DNA of 64,000 bases from Microbulbifer harenosus (GCF_005771435.1 NZ_VANI01000002.1:62001-126000), one strand, 5' to 3'; positions 27,106 to 37,826 are shown, counted from the stretch's first letter. Program-made: numbers and translations. Notes: generated by a model not told the origin, from the letters alone.

Positions 27106-28197
27106 TCAGACGTTGAAGCGGAAGTGCACCACGTCGCCGTCAACCACCACATACTCCTTGCCTTCAAGGCGCCATTTGCCGGCCTCTTTGGCTCCGGCTT
27201 CGCCCTTGTGGGCGACGAAATCGTTGTAGCTGATCACCTCTGCGCGGATGAACCCCTTTTCGAAATCCGTGTGAATCTTGCCTGCCGCCTGAGGTGCGGT
27301 GGCACCCTGGGGAATGGTCCATGCGCGCACTTCTTTTACACCGGCGGTGAAGTAGGTGTGCAGGCCGAGCAACTGGTAACCGGCGCGGATCACCCGGTTC
27401 AGACCCGGCTCTTCCATGCCGAGCCCTTCCAGGAATTCCAGTTTTTCATCGTCGTCAAGTTCGGCGATTTCGGATTCCAGTTTGTTGCAGATGGGTACCA
27501 GTACGGCGTTTTCTTCCGCGGCGATGGCGGCTACGGCATCCAGGTGCGGGTTGTTCTCGAAGCCGTCTTCGTCCACGTTGGCGATGTACATGGTGGGCTT
27601 GATGGTAAGCAGGCTCAGCTCGCGCAGGTCCGCCAGTTCGTCGGTGTCCAGGCCGAATGAGCGCAGGGGCTTGGCTTCGTTCAGGTGTGGCTGGATCTTC
27701 TCCAGTAGCGCCTTCATGCGGATGGCGTGTTTATCCTGGCCCTTGGCCGCGCGGCTGTAGCGCTGTAGAGCCTTCTCTACGGTGTCGAGGTCCGCCAGGG
27801 CCAGCTCGGTATTGATCACCTCGATATCCGCTACCGGATGCACGCGGTTGGCCACGTGGATCACGTTGTCGTTTTCGAAGCAGCGCACTACGTGGGCAAT
27901 AGCGTCGGTCTCGCGGATGTTGGCGAGAAATTTGTTGCCGAGGCCTTCACCCTTGGAAGCGCCGGCCACCAGGCCGGCGATATCTGTGAACTCCATGGTG
28001 GTGGGGATCACTTTCTGTGGCTTCACGATCTCCGCCAGCTTGTCGAGGCGCGGGTCCGGTACCGGCACGATGCCTGCGTTGGGCTCTATGGTGCAGAAAG
28101 GGAAGTTTTCCGCGTCAATACCCGCTTTGGTCAGGGCATTGAACAGGGTAGATTTGCCCACATTGGGCAGGCCGACGATACCGCAAGTGAAACCCAT
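27106..28197 (-). CDS. ychF: Redox-regulated ATPase YchF (Obg-related)
   Basis: This 363-residue P-loop protein starts [21 protein letters not shown] with the G1 motif at once and ends with a TGS domain ([21 protein letters not shown] onward) closing in [20 protein letters not shown] replaces a canonical NKxD guanine motif, in line with the ATP preference of YchF/OLA1. The start is the ATG at 28195-28197, where the family always begins; an upstream in-frame ATG at 28239 is not used. It follows pth by 64 bases, as in Pseudomonas. Confidence 0.95.
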   Translation of the reverse strand: MGFTCGIVGLPNVGKSTLFNALTKAGIDAENFPFCTIEPNAGIVPVPDPRLDKLAEIVKPQKVIPTTMEFTDIAGLVAGASKGEGLGNKFLANIRETDAIAHVVRCFENDNVIHVANRVHPVADIEVINTELALADLDTVEKALQRYSRAAKGQDKHAIRMKALLEKIQPHLNEAKPLRSFGLDTDELADLRELSLLTIKPTMYIANVDEDGFENNPHLDAVAAIAAEENAVLVPICNKLESEIAELDDDEKLEFLEGLGMEEPGLNRVIRAGYQLLGLHTYFTAGVKEVRAWTIPQGATAPQAAGKIHTDFEKGFIRAEVISYNDFVAHKGEAGAKEAGKWRLEGKEYVVVDGDVVHFRFNV

Positions 28198-28261
28198 GGT
28201 CGTAATCCTGTTGGTGTGGCGGAAGCGCTGGTGACGCAACGCCGTCTAATTTGGAAAGCCG

Positions 28262-28861
28262 TTATTTGGCGCTGGTGTGCAGTGTTTTCATCGCGCCGTT
28301 CCAGTCGCCCTGGACGGCGGCGGGCATGACATCCACCGCGCGGTCGATGGCTTCGGCCAGTTGGTCCTGCTCGGTGCGAGGGGCGCGCTGCAGCACATAA
28401 TTAGCAACATCACGGGCGTTGCCAGGGTGGTCTATGCCGAGGCGCAGGCGCATGAACTCCCGGTTGTTGCCGAGAGCGGCGATAATATCGCGCAGGCCAT
28501 TGTGTCCCCCGTGGCCGCCGCCGTGCTTCAGTCGTGCGACACCGCAGGGCAGGTCCAGCTCATCGTGAGCAACCAGGATGGCCGCGGCGGGGATCTTGAA
28601 GAAATTCGCCAGCGGGCCCACTGCCTGGCCACTGCGATTCATGTAGGTGGTGGGAATCAGCAGGCGGATTTCCTGCCCGCCGATCCGCACGCGGCCGGAG
28701 AGGCCGTGATACTTGCTGTCTGGCGCGAGCTGGGCACCGTGGATACGGGCCAGCTCGGCGACAAAGTCGGCCCCGGCGTTGTGTCGTGTCCGGTCGTACT
28801 CGGGGCCTGGATTGCCCAGGCCCACAATCAACTGGATGGGCGTGTCCGGAGCCTTGCTCAA
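28262..28861 (-). CDS. pth: Peptidyl-tRNA hydrolase
   Basis: This 199-residue enzyme releases peptides from prematurely dissociated peptidyl-t[23 protein letters not shown] contains the catalytic histidine and substrate asparagine, and [24 protein letters not shown] and [12 protein letters not shown] are the remaining conserved blocks. It lies 28 bases downstream of rplY, the usual order. Length is normal. Confidence 0.95.
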   Translation of the reverse strand: MSKAPDTPIQLIVGLGNPGPEYDRTRHNAGADFVAELARIHGAQLAPDSKYHGLSGRVRIGGQEIRLLIPTTYMNRSGQAVGPLANFFKIPAAAILVAHDELDLPCGVARLKHGGGHGGHNGLRDIIAALGNNREFMRLRLGIDHPGNARDVANYVLQRAPRTEQDQLAEAIDRAVDVMPAAVQGDWNGAMKTLHTSAK

Positions 28862-28889
28862 GGTACTGTTACCTTAAATTGCCGGCGGA

Positions 28890-29513
28890 TTACTCGCCGG
28901 ACTCTTCGCCTTCGGCAGCCTCGGCTTCGATAGCGCCGCGCGGCTTGTGCACGGAGGCAACAACCAGGTCGTGGTCAGCACCGTGGGACAGGTCCACAGA
29001 CTCAACGCCAGCCGGCAGTTTGATGTCGGAAATGTGGATGTTGCCGTCCAGCTCCAGGTTGGCCAGGTCTACTTCAATGAACTCGGGCAGCTTGGAGGCC
29101 GGTGCACTGATTTCCAGCTCGGTCAGGGTGTGGGAGACGATACCGCCGGCTTTAACGCCTTTGCACTTGTCTTCGTTCAGGAAGTGAACAGGCACTTTCA
29201 CGTGAACTTTGGTGTCGGCGGAAACGCGCTGGAAGTCAGCGTGCAGCAGGATGGCTTTGGCCGGGTGACGCTGCAGATCGCGCAGGATCACAGTTTCGTC
29301 CTTGCCATCAATGTTCAGGGTCAGAACGGAGGAGTAAACCGCTTCGTTTTCCAGGGCCTTGAACATATCTTTCTGCAGCAGGGCAATGTTTTGCGGCTCG
29401 GCTTTGCCACCGTAAACGATGGCCGGAACTTTCGCTTCCTCGCGACGCAGGCGGCGGCTCGCACCTTTCCCTTCGTCGCTGCGGACGCTGGCATTCAGTT
29501 TGAAATCAGACAT
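28890..29513 (-). CDS. rplY: 50S ribosomal protein L25/general stress protein Ctc
   Basis: From the ATG at 29511-29513 this is a 207-residue L25 of the long Ctc type, with an N-terminal 5S rRNA-binding domain (about 1-95, including GKGASRRLRREEAKVPAIVYGG) and a C-terminal beta domain ending in an acidic Ala/Glu-rich tail. It is longer than the 94-residue E. coli L25, as in Pseudomonas. An open frame extends to 29687 but lacks family similarity. It lies between prs and pth. Confidence 0.95.
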   Translation of the reverse strand: MSDFKLNASVRSDEGKGASRRLRREEAKVPAIVYGGKAEPQNIALLQKDMFKALENEAVYSSVLTLNIDGKDETVILRDLQRHPAKAILLHADFQRVSADTKVHVKVPVHFLNEDKCKGVKAGGIVSHTLTELEISAPASKLPEFIEVDLANLELDGNIHISDIKLPAGVESVDLSHGADHDLVVASVHKPRGAIEAEAAEGEESGE

Positions 29514-29694
29514 GGGATAAACCTCGGGTTGTCTGTCCAGAAGGCCCTGCGACCGGAACCCTCTGGGATTGCTATAAAATGGGCAAAAGCTATTGAATCG
29601 CCCAATAGTAAACGCCCGGCGGTGCCGGGCGGGCGCGTATTCTAAGGGGAAGTACCGGGGAATGCCAGAGGTAATGGGGTGAGGCAAATATCGC

Positions 29695-29846
29695 GTAGGA
29701 GCCTGCTTGCAGGCGAACAGGAAGTTTTATCGCAAGCAGCCACCCATGGGGCCAGGTCCGGCCCGGCCGTCCGTGGCCGGGCGCCCATGAGAGCAGCGAG
29801 CAGTGCTCGCTATACGCTCTCCAGGGCCCTGCAAGCAGGCTCCTAC
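29695..29846. repeat. REPIN-like inverted repeat element, copy B
   Basis: This 152-base unit is the reverse complement of the element at 6826-6976, with roughly 85 to 90 percent identity by eye. It starts GTAGGAGCCTGCTTGCAGG and ends GCAAGCAGGCTCCTAC. It fills the gap between prs and rplY and begins 11 bases after the prs stop codon on the minus strand, so it may act in mRNA stability or termination. Confidence 0.82.
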
Positions 29847-29857
29847 AGAGGGTTGGC

Positions 29858-30802
29858 TTACGAGCGGAACATGGCCGACAGGGACTCTTCGTTGCTGATG
29901 CGGCGCATGGTTTCAGCCAGCATCGCCGACAGGGTCAGCTGGCGTATCTTCGGAGCCTTTTCCATCTTGTCGCCCAGCGGGATGGAGTCGGTGACCACCA
30001 GCTCATCCAGTACGGAATTGTTCAGGTTGTCGATAGCCTTGCCGGAAAGTACCGGGTGCGTACAGTAGGCCACTACCTTCATGGCGCCGTGATCTTTCAG
30101 GGCGTTGGCCGCATTGCACAGGGTGCCTGCGGTATCCACCATATCGTCCACCAGCAGGCAGGTGCGGCCGCTGACTTCGCCAATGATGTTCATCACCTCG
30201 GCCACGTTTGCAGCCGGCCGGCGCTTGTCGATGATCGCCAGGTCGCAGCCCAGGCTCTTCGCCACCGCGCGCGCGCGCACTACACCGCCAATGTCCGGCG
30301 AAACCACCACCAGGTTTTCGTACTTCTGACGCTCGATATCGTCCAGCAGCACGGAAGAGCCGTAGACATTGTCTACGGGGACGTCAAAGAAGCCCTGAAT
30401 CTGTTCCGCGTGCAGGTCGACGGTCAGAACGCGGTCGATGCCCACGCTCACCATCATATCGGCGACCACTTTGGCGGAGATGGGTACTCGCTGGGAGCGA
30501 ACGCGGCGGTCCTGACGGGCGTAGCCGAAGTAGGGCACCACCGCGGTAATACGGCCTGCTGACGCGCGGCGTAGCGCGTCAACCAGCAGGATCAGCTCCA
30601 TCAGGTTGCGGTTCGTGGGCTGGCAGGTGGACTGCACCACGAACACATCGCGGCCGCGCACATTGTCGGTGATCTCTACCGCGATCTCGCCGTCGGAGAA
30701 GCGCTTGACCACCGCCTCCCCCAGCGGAATCGCCATATGGTCAACAATCTTTTGTGCCAGTTCCGGGTTTGCGTTGCCGGTGAAGACCATCAAGTCAGCC
30801 AC
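29858..30802 (-). CDS. prs: Ribose-phosphate pyrophosphokinase (PRPP synthetase)
   Basis: This 314-residue enzyme makes PRPP from ribose-5-phosphate and ATP. The start is a GTG at 30800-30802, which aligns the N-terminus ([16 protein letters not shown]) with E. coli Prs; AAAGGT lies upstream. Conserved parts are GRFSDGE-like [35 protein letters not shown], the [14 protein letters not shown] catalytic block and the PRPP loop [11 protein letters not shown]. An ATG at 30790 is also possible. It lies between tRNA-Gln and rplY, the conserved order in Pseudomonas. Confidence 0.95.
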   Translation of the reverse strand: MADLMVFTGNANPELAQKIVDHMAIPLGEAVVKRFSDGEIAVEITDNVRGRDVFVVQSTCQPTNRNLMELILLVDALRRASAGRITAVVPYFGYARQDRRVRSQRVPISAKVVADMMVSVGIDRVLTVDLHAEQIQGFFDVPVDNVYGSSVLLDDIERQKYENLVVVSPDIGGVVRARAVAKSLGCDLAIIDKRRPAANVAEVMNIIGEVSGRTCLLVDDMVDTAGTLCNAANALKDHGAMKVVAYCTHPVLSGKAIDNLNNSVLDELVVTDSIPLGDKMEKAPKIRQLTLSAMLAETMRRISNEESLSAMFRS

Positions 30803-31099
30803 TGCGAGTACCTTTTTCGTTGGTAAGTAGAAGATAGTAGTGAAATTCAGGTGAGTTGCGGAGCGAGAGTTGCTTGCAGGATAGTGTGATGCCGGTTCAT
30901 TGGGCGACCATGGATGCAAGGGTGTAGGTGTGGGCTTTCGCCTAAAGTTAACTCGGGAGGTGCCGAGCGCTCCGCTAGCGGGCCAAGGAGGGCCCGCCCG
31001 CAAATCAGCTTGCTGATTTGTCGGGAGCTTATCGCGGACATGTGCCGCGGTAAGCGTCTTTTCAGCAATTCAGGGATGAATTGATGAAAACTTAAAAAG
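30803..31099. other. Intergenic region upstream of prs
   Basis: This stretch between prs and the repeat beside tRNA-Gln holds several small inverted repeats: AAATCAGC-TT-GCTGATTT at 31002-31019 and CAATTCA-GGGA-TGAATTG at 31066-31083. The second has the same GGGA loop as the nested-hairpin elements at 51.5 kb and may be a relic of that family. A prs promoter is expected here, but I could not identify one with confidence. Confidence 0.4.
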
Positions 31100-31220
31100 T
31101 GGCTGGGGCGGAAGGATTAGCTTCGCCTGCGGCTCGCTGGTCTCCGCTGGCTTCGCCAGCTCCGGCTCGAACCTGTCAGGGTGCTCTGCTTTCGCCAAGC
31201 TCATTGCCACACTGAAAATA
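31100..31220 (-). repeat. Interrupted tRNA-Gln 3' fragment plus spacer, copy 2
   Basis: This is the counterpart of 25642-25761, about 85 percent identical by eye, and lies immediately downstream of the second tRNA-Gln. It contains the same tRNA 3' end split inside the T-arm by the same GC-rich insertion. Confidence 0.75.
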
Positions 31221-31295
31221 TGGCTGGGGCGGAAGGATTCGAACCTTCGCATGACGGGATCAAAACCCGCTGCCTTACCGCTTGGCTACGCCCCA
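31221..31295 (-). tRNA. tRNA-Gln (anticodon TTG), copy 2
   Basis: The sequence is identical to the tRNA-Gln at 25762-25836, including encoded CCA. It lies 12 bases after ispE and upstream of prs, which is the conserved location of tRNA-Gln in Pseudomonas. This is therefore probably the ancestral copy, and the one beside tRNA-Met the derived copy. Confidence 0.96.
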
Positions 31296-31307
31296 GCAAT
31301 GTTGCAC

Positions 31308-32219
31308 TCAGTCAGCCTGGACTGCTGCTGCAAACTTCGCGAGTTGCCTGTGTGTGGGTGATTCATTTACACCCCTGGCAACAAAACCTCTGAGCCCTGC
31401 AGGTCGTTTGGCAAACGCGTGTTGTGCACTCGCTTCCGAATCGAAGCCGGCAAACACACAGGCGCCGGTTCCTGTCAGAAATGCCTGCCCAAACTGCGCA
31501 AGCCATTCTCTGGCCAGTCGAACTTTCGGGTAGAGGTTCTCGACCAATGGCTGAAAATCATTGCCCGCATATTCATCGAGCCATTGTGTGTTCAGCCGCC
31601 TGTCGCGAAGGGCCGCTAATGTAATTGCGGCGGAATCTCTTGTCAAACGCGGATCGGAAAATAACGCACCAGTGCTCACGTGACAGTCAGGCGTCAGCAC
31701 CAGATACCAGCGGGGAGTGATGGACACCGGGGTAAGTTGCTCGCCAACACCCTCGGCGAAGGCGGAATACCCGCGCACGAACACCGGCACATCGGCACCC
31801 AGATGTCGGCCAAGCTCCGCGAGAGTGTCGATATCGAGGCCGCAGCGCCAGACTGCGTTCAGCCCGAGCAGGGTTGTCGCTGCATCGCTGCTGCCGCCCC
31901 CCACGCCGCCCCCCGCCGGCAGGATTTTTTTTACCGAAATGCGCACCCCCGGCGCGTTGTTGCCGCGAGCCTGCTTGATCAGCAGCGCTGCACGGTAAAT
32001 CAGGTTGTGTTCCGGGGCGACATCTACGCCAGGACAGTCCAGTTCGATGGTGTCGGAATCGGTGGAGGAAAAGGTCAGCGTGTCGCCGTAGTCCAGCAGT
32101 TGAAATACCGTTTGCAGCTCGTGATAACCATCGGTCCGACGGCCGAGAATTCGCAGCATCAGATTAAGTTTGGCGGGTGCGGTCAGTGTCAGGGCTGGCG
32201 ATGCGGTGCGGGCGTTCAT
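31308..32219 (-). CDS. ispE: 4-diphosphocytidyl-2-C-methyl-D-erythritol kinase
   Basis: This 303-residue GHMP kinase acts in the MEP isoprenoid pathway. It begins TLTAPAKLNLMLRILGRRTDGYHEL, has the ATP loop PAGGGVGGGSSDAA near residue 105, and GTGACVFAGF near the C-terminus. It is encoded between lolB and tRNA-Gln, its standard neighbourhood. Length is normal for the family. Confidence 0.94.
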   Translation of the reverse strand: MNARTASPALTLTAPAKLNLMLRILGRRTDGYHELQTVFQLLDYGDTLTFSSTDSDTIELDCPGVDVAPEHNLIYRAALLIKQARGNNAPGVRISVKKILPAGGGVGGGSSDAATTLLGLNAVWRCGLDIDTLAELGRHLGADVPVFVRGYSAFAEGVGEQLTPVSITPRWYLVLTPDCHVSTGALFSDPRLTRDSAAITLAALRDRRLNTQWLDEYAGNDFQPLVENLYPKVRLAREWLAQFGQAFLTGTGACVFAGFDSEASAQHAFAKRPAGLRGFVARGVNESPTHRQLAKFAAAVQAD

Positions 32220-32353
32220 ATTGTCGGTAGCGGGCGCCTGGGCTGCGAAAACGGGCCGCTATGGTAGCAGCCCGCCGGGACAGCGAATACCGACAAGGCG
32301 GCGGCGGGGATGACGTAACGGGCTAAGATGGGTCTACAAGCGTCGCGGGAGCC

Positions 32354-33007
32354 TCACTTTGGCTCCCACTCCTTGATCACCACGGTCACACTGACCGGTC
32401 CTGCGGCCTGGTTGGTGGCGGCCTTAATGCGGGTGGGAAGCTGGTAGGGACCCACGGACTGGTAACCGCCAAAATCCAGTTGCCATCCAGCCTGCTGTAA
32501 TCTCAACAGCTGGCCCTGGGCGTTTCTCTGCTCACCGCTAACCGCGCCAGGTGCGACAAGGCCGCGCACCCAGTAAAACATTTCCGACACCGGCAGCGGC
32601 CAGCCCATGATTTCTTCCGTCAGTTGTGCCGGGTTAGAGGCAAACACTGCCGGATCGTTACCGCGCTGCAGACTGACGCCAGTGGGAGATCCGCTGATCA
32701 TTGTGGCGCCGGCACCCAGTGGGCCGCTGAGATGAATGCGGTAGTTGCCGCTGGCCTGTTGCCAGGTGAGGTTGGCGCTGCCATTTTCCTTCGGCGAGCG
32801 CACACCGAGTTTGCCTTTGGCTTCCCAGCGTTGCAGTGCCGCAGCGGATTGCGCCTGCGCGGTTTGGGCGGGTGGCTGCTGGGGCTGCGGTTTTTGCGCG
32901 CTGCATGCCGCCAGCAACAGTAATAGCAGCGCGGCCATCAGCTTTTGTGCGTATTGCGTCGGTGTAAAAAAATGGGGCAGAGAGAGAACTTCAGCTTTCC
33001 GTAACAT
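32354..33007 (-). CDS. lolB: Outer-membrane lipoprotein insertion protein LolB
   Basis: This 217-residue lipoprotein has a hydrophobic signal segment ending LLAAC with the lipidation cysteine at 35. The mature part contains RWEAKGKLGVRSPKENGSANLTW and WPLPVSEMFYWVRGL, both typical of LolB, which receives lipoproteins from LolA and inserts them in the outer membrane. The ATG at 33005-33007 overlaps the end of the TPR lipoprotein gene by 17 bases, indicating translational coupling; a second ATG at 32938 would give a shorter signal sequence. Confidence 0.9.
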   Translation of the reverse strand: MLRKAEVLSLPHFFTPTQYAQKLMAALLLLLLAACSAQKPQPQQPPAQTAQAQSAAALQRWEAKGKLGVRSPKENGSANLTWQQASGNYRIHLSGPLGAGATMISGSPTGVSLQRGNDPAVFASNPAQLTEEIMGWPLPVSEMFYWVRGLVAPGAVSGEQRNAQGQLLRLQQAGWQLDFGGYQSVGPYQLPTRIKAATNQAAGPVSVTVVIKEWEPK

Positions 33008-34820
33008 GCTGTTCCAGTCTTTGTTGATCCTGCAGCCGTTGCATGGCCTCTGGAATAAGTTTGCTTTCCGGGTTTAGTTGCAATCCCTGCTCCCATACCT
33101 GCATCGCCTGCTGGCGTTCGCCCAGCGCCCACAGGGCTTCCCCCAGGTGGGCGGCGATTTCGTGATCCTGGAGCATTGCCAGGGCTTTCTGCAGGTATTT
33201 CACTGCCTCGCGGTGGTTGCCGAGGCGGTGATGAGCCCAGCCCATACTGTCGATTATGGCCGGGTCGTCCGGGCTCAGGTCCAGCGCTTTGGTAATCAAT
33301 ACCAGCGCTTCGTCGAGACGGTCGTCGTAGGAAAGCAGTTTGTAACCCAACGTGTTCAGGAGGTTCGCATTATCCGGGTCGCGGGACAACAATTTGCGCA
33401 GACCCAGTTCAAAGTTTTCAATATCGCCGAGCTGTTCGCTGGTCATGGCGTGGGCGTAGATCAGGCGGTTGCTGTCTTCGTTGGCTTTGATGGCTTCCGC
33501 AAGCAGTGATTGCGCTTCCTTCAGGTAGCCGTGCTTGGTAAAGAGTTCCGTCTGCAGCAGGTAAAACTGTTCCTGCTGTCCCGTGTGGCGTTGGCGCAGT
33601 TCCTCGAACCACTCGTGGGCTTCGGTGAGGTTGCCATTGCCGGTCAGCAGCTCGGTACCCTGAGTGATGGCCTGCACATAGTCACCGCCGGGGCGGACCA
33701 TGCGGTAATGGGTCACCGCCTGTTTGGTGTCGCCACTGTGTTTGGCGATTCCCGCGAGATAGAAATGTGCTGCGGATTCGTGCTCTTGAAGCGTCAGCAG
33801 TTTCTCAAGCAGGGGTTTGGCCTGGTCGTACTGTTTGGTTTCATACTGGATCAGCGCCAGAGACAGCATCAGGTTGCCGTCGTTGGGGCGTTGCTTTACC
33901 AGTTCGATGAACTGTTGCTGGGCGAGCTCCAGGTCGTCGCGTATCAGAAGGCGCGCATATTGCAGACGCAGGCGGCTCTCTTTGGGATAGAGAGCGACGA
34001 GGTTTTCCAGTAGTTTGCGCGCCTCTTTTTCGCGCCCCATATCTATAAGGATGTGTGACTCCAGTAGCGGGGCATCCAGCAGCGACGGGTCCCGTTCCTG
34101 TACCTGGCGAGTGACACGCAGGGCTTCTTCGTGTTTTTTGTTGGCTCGTAACAGCATCGCGAGTGCGAGAGATGCTTCTGTGTTTTCCGGATATTTTTGC
34201 GAGAGACGCAGGAACTCCGGCAGCACTTTCGCCGCCAGCTCCTCGTTGTCGACAGCGGTGGCGGCGACAGACTGCAGTGGTGCATCGCCGCCCAGTTCCA
34301 ATGCGCGCTCCGCGTGGTGCAGGGCGTTGTCCAGTTCGCCGGCCAGGGTCAATTCGGCAGTGGCCACGAGCTGGGCTTCCGGGTTGTCCGGTTCCAGCTC
34401 TACCCACAGCTGTGCCGAGCGCAGCGCGGCGCGGCGGGCGTTCAGAAAGCGTGCGATGCGGGTGGCGCGTGCGGCGACACCCGCATCCTTGGTGTGTTCA
34501 GCCTGGAAGTAGTAATTGGCGAGCGCCAGATCATACTGCTCGCGATTACCCGCCACTTCCGCCACCAACAGGGTGTAAAAGGTTTCGATGGGGAAAGGCT
34601 TGACGTTATCTTCCGGTGTTTCGTCGTCCGCCTGCGCTGTCGCCGCAGCGGTATCGCCACTCCGCGCTTCTCGCCTTTCCTGGCTGGTGTCGCGATTGTC
34701 GGCACCCTGCTCGAAGGCGATGGGTGCGTCTACTGCGCCCGGCTGCGGCGGCTGTTGGGCGCAGGCGCACAACACCGCAACAGAGATCGCCGCCGCCAGC
34801 CGCTGGCTGTGCCGTTGCAT
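32991..34820 (-). CDS. TPR-repeat outer-membrane lipoprotein, LbcA-like
   Basis: The 609-residue protein starts at the ATG at 34818-34820 with a short lipoprotein signal (RLAAAISVAVLCAC). Residues about 70-600 are a series of tetratricopeptide repeats, for example GWAHHRLGNHREAVKYLQKAL near the end. In Pseudomonas aeruginosa the gene directly before lolB (PA4667) encodes LbcA, the TPR lipoprotein adaptor of the periplasmic protease CtpA; gene order and architecture fit, so orthology is likely. No ctpA is in this window. A longer open frame to 34940 lacks a signal peptide at its start. Confidence 0.82.
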   Translation of the reverse strand: MQRHSQRLAAAISVAVLCACAQQPPQPGAVDAPIAFEQGADNRDTSQERREARSGDTAAATAQADDETPEDNVKPFPIETFYTLLVAEVAGNREQYDLALANYYFQAEHTKDAGVAARATRIARFLNARRAALRSAQLWVELEPDNPEAQLVATAELTLAGELDNALHHAERALELGGDAPLQSVAATAVDNEELAAKVLPEFLRLSQKYPENTEASLALAMLLRANKKHEEALRVTRQVQERDPSLLDAPLLESHILIDMGREKEARKLLENLVALYPKESRLRLQYARLLIRDDLELAQQQFIELVKQRPNDGNLMLSLALIQYETKQYDQAKPLLEKLLTLQEHESAAHFYLAGIAKHSGDTKQAVTHYRMVRPGGDYVQAITQGTELLTGNGNLTEAHEWFEELRQRHTGQQEQFYLLQTELFTKHGYLKEAQSLLAEAIKANEDSNRLIYAHAMTSEQLGDIENFELGLRKLLSRDPDNANLLNTLGYKLLSYDDRLDEALVLITKALDLSPDDPAIIDSMGWAHHRLGNHREAVKYLQKALAMLQDHEIAAHLGEALWALGERQQAMQVWEQGLQLNPESKLIPEAMQRLQDQQRLEQHVTES

Positions 34821-35432
34821 CCGGTGTGGATATACAGACCGGGGAGGCTGTCCGCTTCCCGCATTCGCACCTGGGGTGCGGGTGGTGCACAACACGTGCG
34901 CAGGCCTGCTGGGGAAAAGAGCTGCAAAGAAAAGCTGCATAGAAACGTGTCCGTACGTTCGCGCCGTCCATCTGCCAACCTTGGGCGTTACTACCAGCGG
35001 TGGATCCGAGCCGCTGGGCGAAGGTGTGGCGGCGTTACTGGCGCCAGGCCTGTCCGGGTGATGGGGCGTCTGTTGGCGTATTTTTCCGGGTTATCGCCGT
35101 ATAATTCTAGTTCCCAATTCAGCCCCTGTTGGCCGCCGCCTGGCCCCTCCGGCAAAGTCAGCACCTATTTAAACCCCAGTGCGTCGAATCGCGGTGCGGA
35201 GCGGTGTGCCGAAGCACAAAAAGGAATGGGCGACAGCCAACGCGGCCTTCTGCGCCTCGGCGCAACCCGTTTTGCCCGCGGCACTGGCGGAAACTGGCTA
35301 TCAGGTGAATAGGTTGATACCGCTTGCACCCCGCCCTGCAGGCCCGGACAATGTGCGGCCAATTCAGCCAGCTGTGGGTCTGCTGCCCGCCGCAAAGGGC
35401 GCACTGGGCGCCCCAAGAGATGACGAGAACCG
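34821..35432. other. Divergent intergenic region between the TPR lipoprotein gene and hemA
   Basis: This 612-base gap carries no recognisable gene; open frames on both strands give Arg/Pro-rich proteins typical of non-coding GC-rich DNA. A perfect TATAAT at 35100-35105 is the best promoter candidate for hemA. No terminator-like hairpin is obvious. Confidence 0.5.
35100..35105 (+). promoter_or_regulatory. Candidate -10 element of the hemA promoter
   Basis: TATAAT lies 328 bases before hemA. A TTGGCG at 35073-35078 could be the -35 element, but the 21-base spacer is too long, so only the -10 is proposed. Confidence 0.35.
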
Positions 35433-36737
35433 ATGTCAATCATTGCCCTGGGAATCAATCACGACAGCGCGCCGGTGGCCGTGCGCGAGCGGGTGGCCTT
35501 CGCCCCTGAAGTGATGCCCAGCGCTCTGGCCGAAGCCCGCACGGCCCTGGAATGCCGCGAGCTGGCGATCCTGTCTACCTGCAACCGCACCGAGATCTAC
35601 GGTGACGTTGCTCCGGAGCTGCTGTTGGCGTGGATCTCCCAGTATCACAGTGTGCCACTGGAGCAGTTATCCGGTTGCCACTATCAGTTCACCGACGAGC
35701 TGGCAGTGCGCCACATGATGCGGGTGGCTTGCGGACTCGACTCACTGGTTCTCGGCGAACCGCAGATTCTCGGGCAGATGAAGTCCGCCTACGCCGTGGC
35801 GCGGGAGTCTGGCAGCGTTGGCTCGACTCTGCACAACGTATTCCAGCAGGTGTTTTCGGTGGCGAAAAAAGTGCGTACCGAAACCGCAATTGGCGAGAAC
35901 CCGGTATCCGTTGCCTACGCCGCGGTATCGCTGGCATCGCGCATCTTCACCGATCTCGGTCAGCAGACGGCACTGCTGATCGGCGCCGGCGACACCATCG
36001 AACTGGTGGCCCGGCATTTGCTGGACAAGGGTGTCAAGAAACTGATCGTCGCCAACCGAACCCTGAGCCGGGCCCAGTCGCTGGCGGAGAATTTCGGTGC
36101 CGAAGCGATTTTGCTGGCGGACATACCCGAGTACCTGCCGCGCGCCGACATCCTTATCAGCTCCACCGCCAGCCAACTGCCGATTCTCGGCAAGGGCGCG
36201 GTGGAAACAGCGCTCAAGCAGCGTCGCCACCGCCCCATGTTCATGGTGGATATTGCCGTGCCGCGGGATATCGAGCCGCAGGTGGCGAAACTGGACGACG
36301 TTTACCTGTATACCGTCGACGACCTGCGCGGCGTGATTGACGAAGGCAAGCGCCTGCGCGAGCAGGCGGCGGAGGCGGCGCACCATATTGTCGATGCCGC
36401 GGCGCAGGCCTTCATGCGCGAACAGCGCAGTCTGCAGGCGGTGGACTCCATTCGCAGCTACCGTCAGCAGGCCCAGGCCGTGAGTAAGGACGAGCTGCAA
36501 AAAGCGCTGATCCAACTGCGCGCTGGCGGTGACCCGGAGCAACTGCTGGAGCAGATGGCGCGCACCCTCACCAACAAACTGATCCACGCACCCACCGTGG
36601 CCCTGCGTCAGGCCACCGCCGACGGTGACCTGGAACGGCTGCGCATCGCGCGGGAAATCATAGGCCTGCAGCCGGACGCATCCGGGCAGGACATGCACCA
36701 TTCGGCCGCCGCGCCGGAGAAGAAGAATCTCAAGTAA
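35433..36737 (+). CDS. hemA: Glutamyl-tRNA reductase
   Basis: This 434-residue enzyme reduces glutamyl-tRNA to glutamate-1-semialdehyde, the first step of tetrapyrrole synthesis. The catalytic cysteine lies in [11 protein letters not shown] near residue 50, followed by the substrate block [18 protein letters not shown] and the NADPH-binding [16 protein letters not shown]. The C-terminal dimerisation helix is present. Its stop overlaps the prfA start (TAATG), so the two are coupled. The gene order hemA-prfA-prmC is the classical one. Confidence 0.96.
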   Translation: MSIIALGINHDSAPVAVRERVAFAPEVMPSALAEARTALECRELAILSTCNRTEIYGDVAPELLLAWISQYHSVPLEQLSGCHYQFTDELAVRHMMRVACGLDSLVLGEPQILGQMKSAYAVARESGSVGSTLHNVFQQVFSVAKKVRTETAIGENPVSVAYAAVSLASRIFTDLGQQTALLIGAGDTIELVARHLLDKGVKKLIVANRTLSRAQSLAENFGAEAILLADIPEYLPRADILISSTASQLPILGKGAVETALKQRRHRPMFMVDIAVPRDIEPQVAKLDDVYLYTVDDLRGVIDEGKRLREQAAEAAHHIVDAAAQAFMREQRSLQAVDSIRSYRQQAQAVSKDELQKALIQLRAGGDPEQLLEQMARTLTNKLIHAPTVALRQATADGDLERLRIAREIIGLQPDASGQDMHHSAAAPEKKNLK

Positions 36738-37822
36738 TGAAAGCTTCGGTACAACAGAAACTCGACCACCTAGTAGAGCGCCACGAGGAGGTTTCCGCCC
36801 TGTTGGGGGATGCGGAAACCATCAGCGATCAGGACCGGTTCCGCGACCTGTCACGGGAATACGCGGAACTCGAAGAGGTGGTGAAGTGCTACCAGCGCTT
36901 CAAAACCCTGCAGGACGACATGGTCACCGCGCGGGAAATGCTCAACGACAGCGACGCGGACCTGCGCCAGATGGCTCAGGAGGAACTGCGTGCGGCGGAG
37001 GCCCAGCTTGAGCCGCTGGAAAAAGAGCTGCAGACCCTGCTGCTGCCACGGGACCCGAATGACCGCAAGAACGTCTACCTGGAAATCCGCGCCGGCACCG
37101 GCGGCGACGAGGCCGCGATCTTCTCCGGTGACCTGTTCCGCATGTACTCCCGCTATGGGGAGAAGCAGGGCTGGCGCATCGAGGTGATTAGCGAGAACCC
37201 CGGTGAACACGGCGGTTACAAGGAAATCATCACCCGTGTGGTGGGTGAGGATGTGTACGCGCGGCTCAAGTTCGAGTCCGGCGCGCACCGCGTGCAGCGG
37301 GTGCCGGAAACCGAATCCCAGGGGCGCATCCATACCTCCGCCTGTACCGTGGCGGTGATGCCGGAGCCGGACGAACGCGACGCCATCGAGATCAACAAGG
37401 CGGACCTGCGCGTGGATACCTACCGGGCCTCCGGCGCCGGCGGGCAGCACGTGAATAAGACAGACTCCGCGGTGCGCCTCACCCATATTCCCACCGGCAT
37501 CGTGGTGGAGTGCCAGGATGAGCGCTCCCAGCACAAGAACCGCGCCAAGGCGATGGCCCTGTTGCAGGCCAAACTGAACAGCGCCCAGGAATCCGCCGCC
37601 GCCCAGGAAATCTCCGATGCGCGCCGCAACCTGGTGGGCAGCGGCGACCGCTCCGAGCGCATCCGCACCTACAACTTCCCGCAGGGGCGCCTCACCGATC
37701 ACCGCATCGGTCTTACCCTGTACAAGCTGGACGAAGTGATGCAAGGCTCGCTGGATGAGGTTATCGGCGCGCTGCGCAATGAGTACCAGGCCGACCAGCT
37801 GGCGGCATTGGGGCAACACTGA
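36737..37822 (+). CDS. prfA: Peptide chain release factor 1
   Basis: This 361-residue factor recognises UAA and UAG. The catalytic GGQ lies in [18 protein letters not shown] and the stop-codon recognition part contains [19 protein letters not shown]. It ends with the usual [18 protein letters not shown]. The GGQ glutamine is methylated by PrmC, encoded 4 bases downstream. Start ATG overlaps the hemA stop. Confidence 0.96.
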   Translation: MKASVQQKLDHLVERHEEVSALLGDAETISDQDRFRDLSREYAELEEVVKCYQRFKTLQDDMVTAREMLNDSDADLRQMAQEELRAAEAQLEPLEKELQTLLLPRDPNDRKNVYLEIRAGTGGDEAAIFSGDLFRMYSRYGEKQGWRIEVISENPGEHGGYKEIITRVVGEDVYARLKFESGAHRVQRVPETESQGRIHTSACTVAVMPEPDERDAIEINKADLRVDTYRASGAGGQHVNKTDSAVRLTHIPTGIVVECQDERSQHKNRAKAMALLQAKLNSAQESAAAQEISDARRNLVGSGDRSERIRTYNFPQGRLTDHRIGLTLYKLDEVMQGSLDEVIGALRNEYQADQLAALGQH

Positions 37823-37826
37823 CTTC

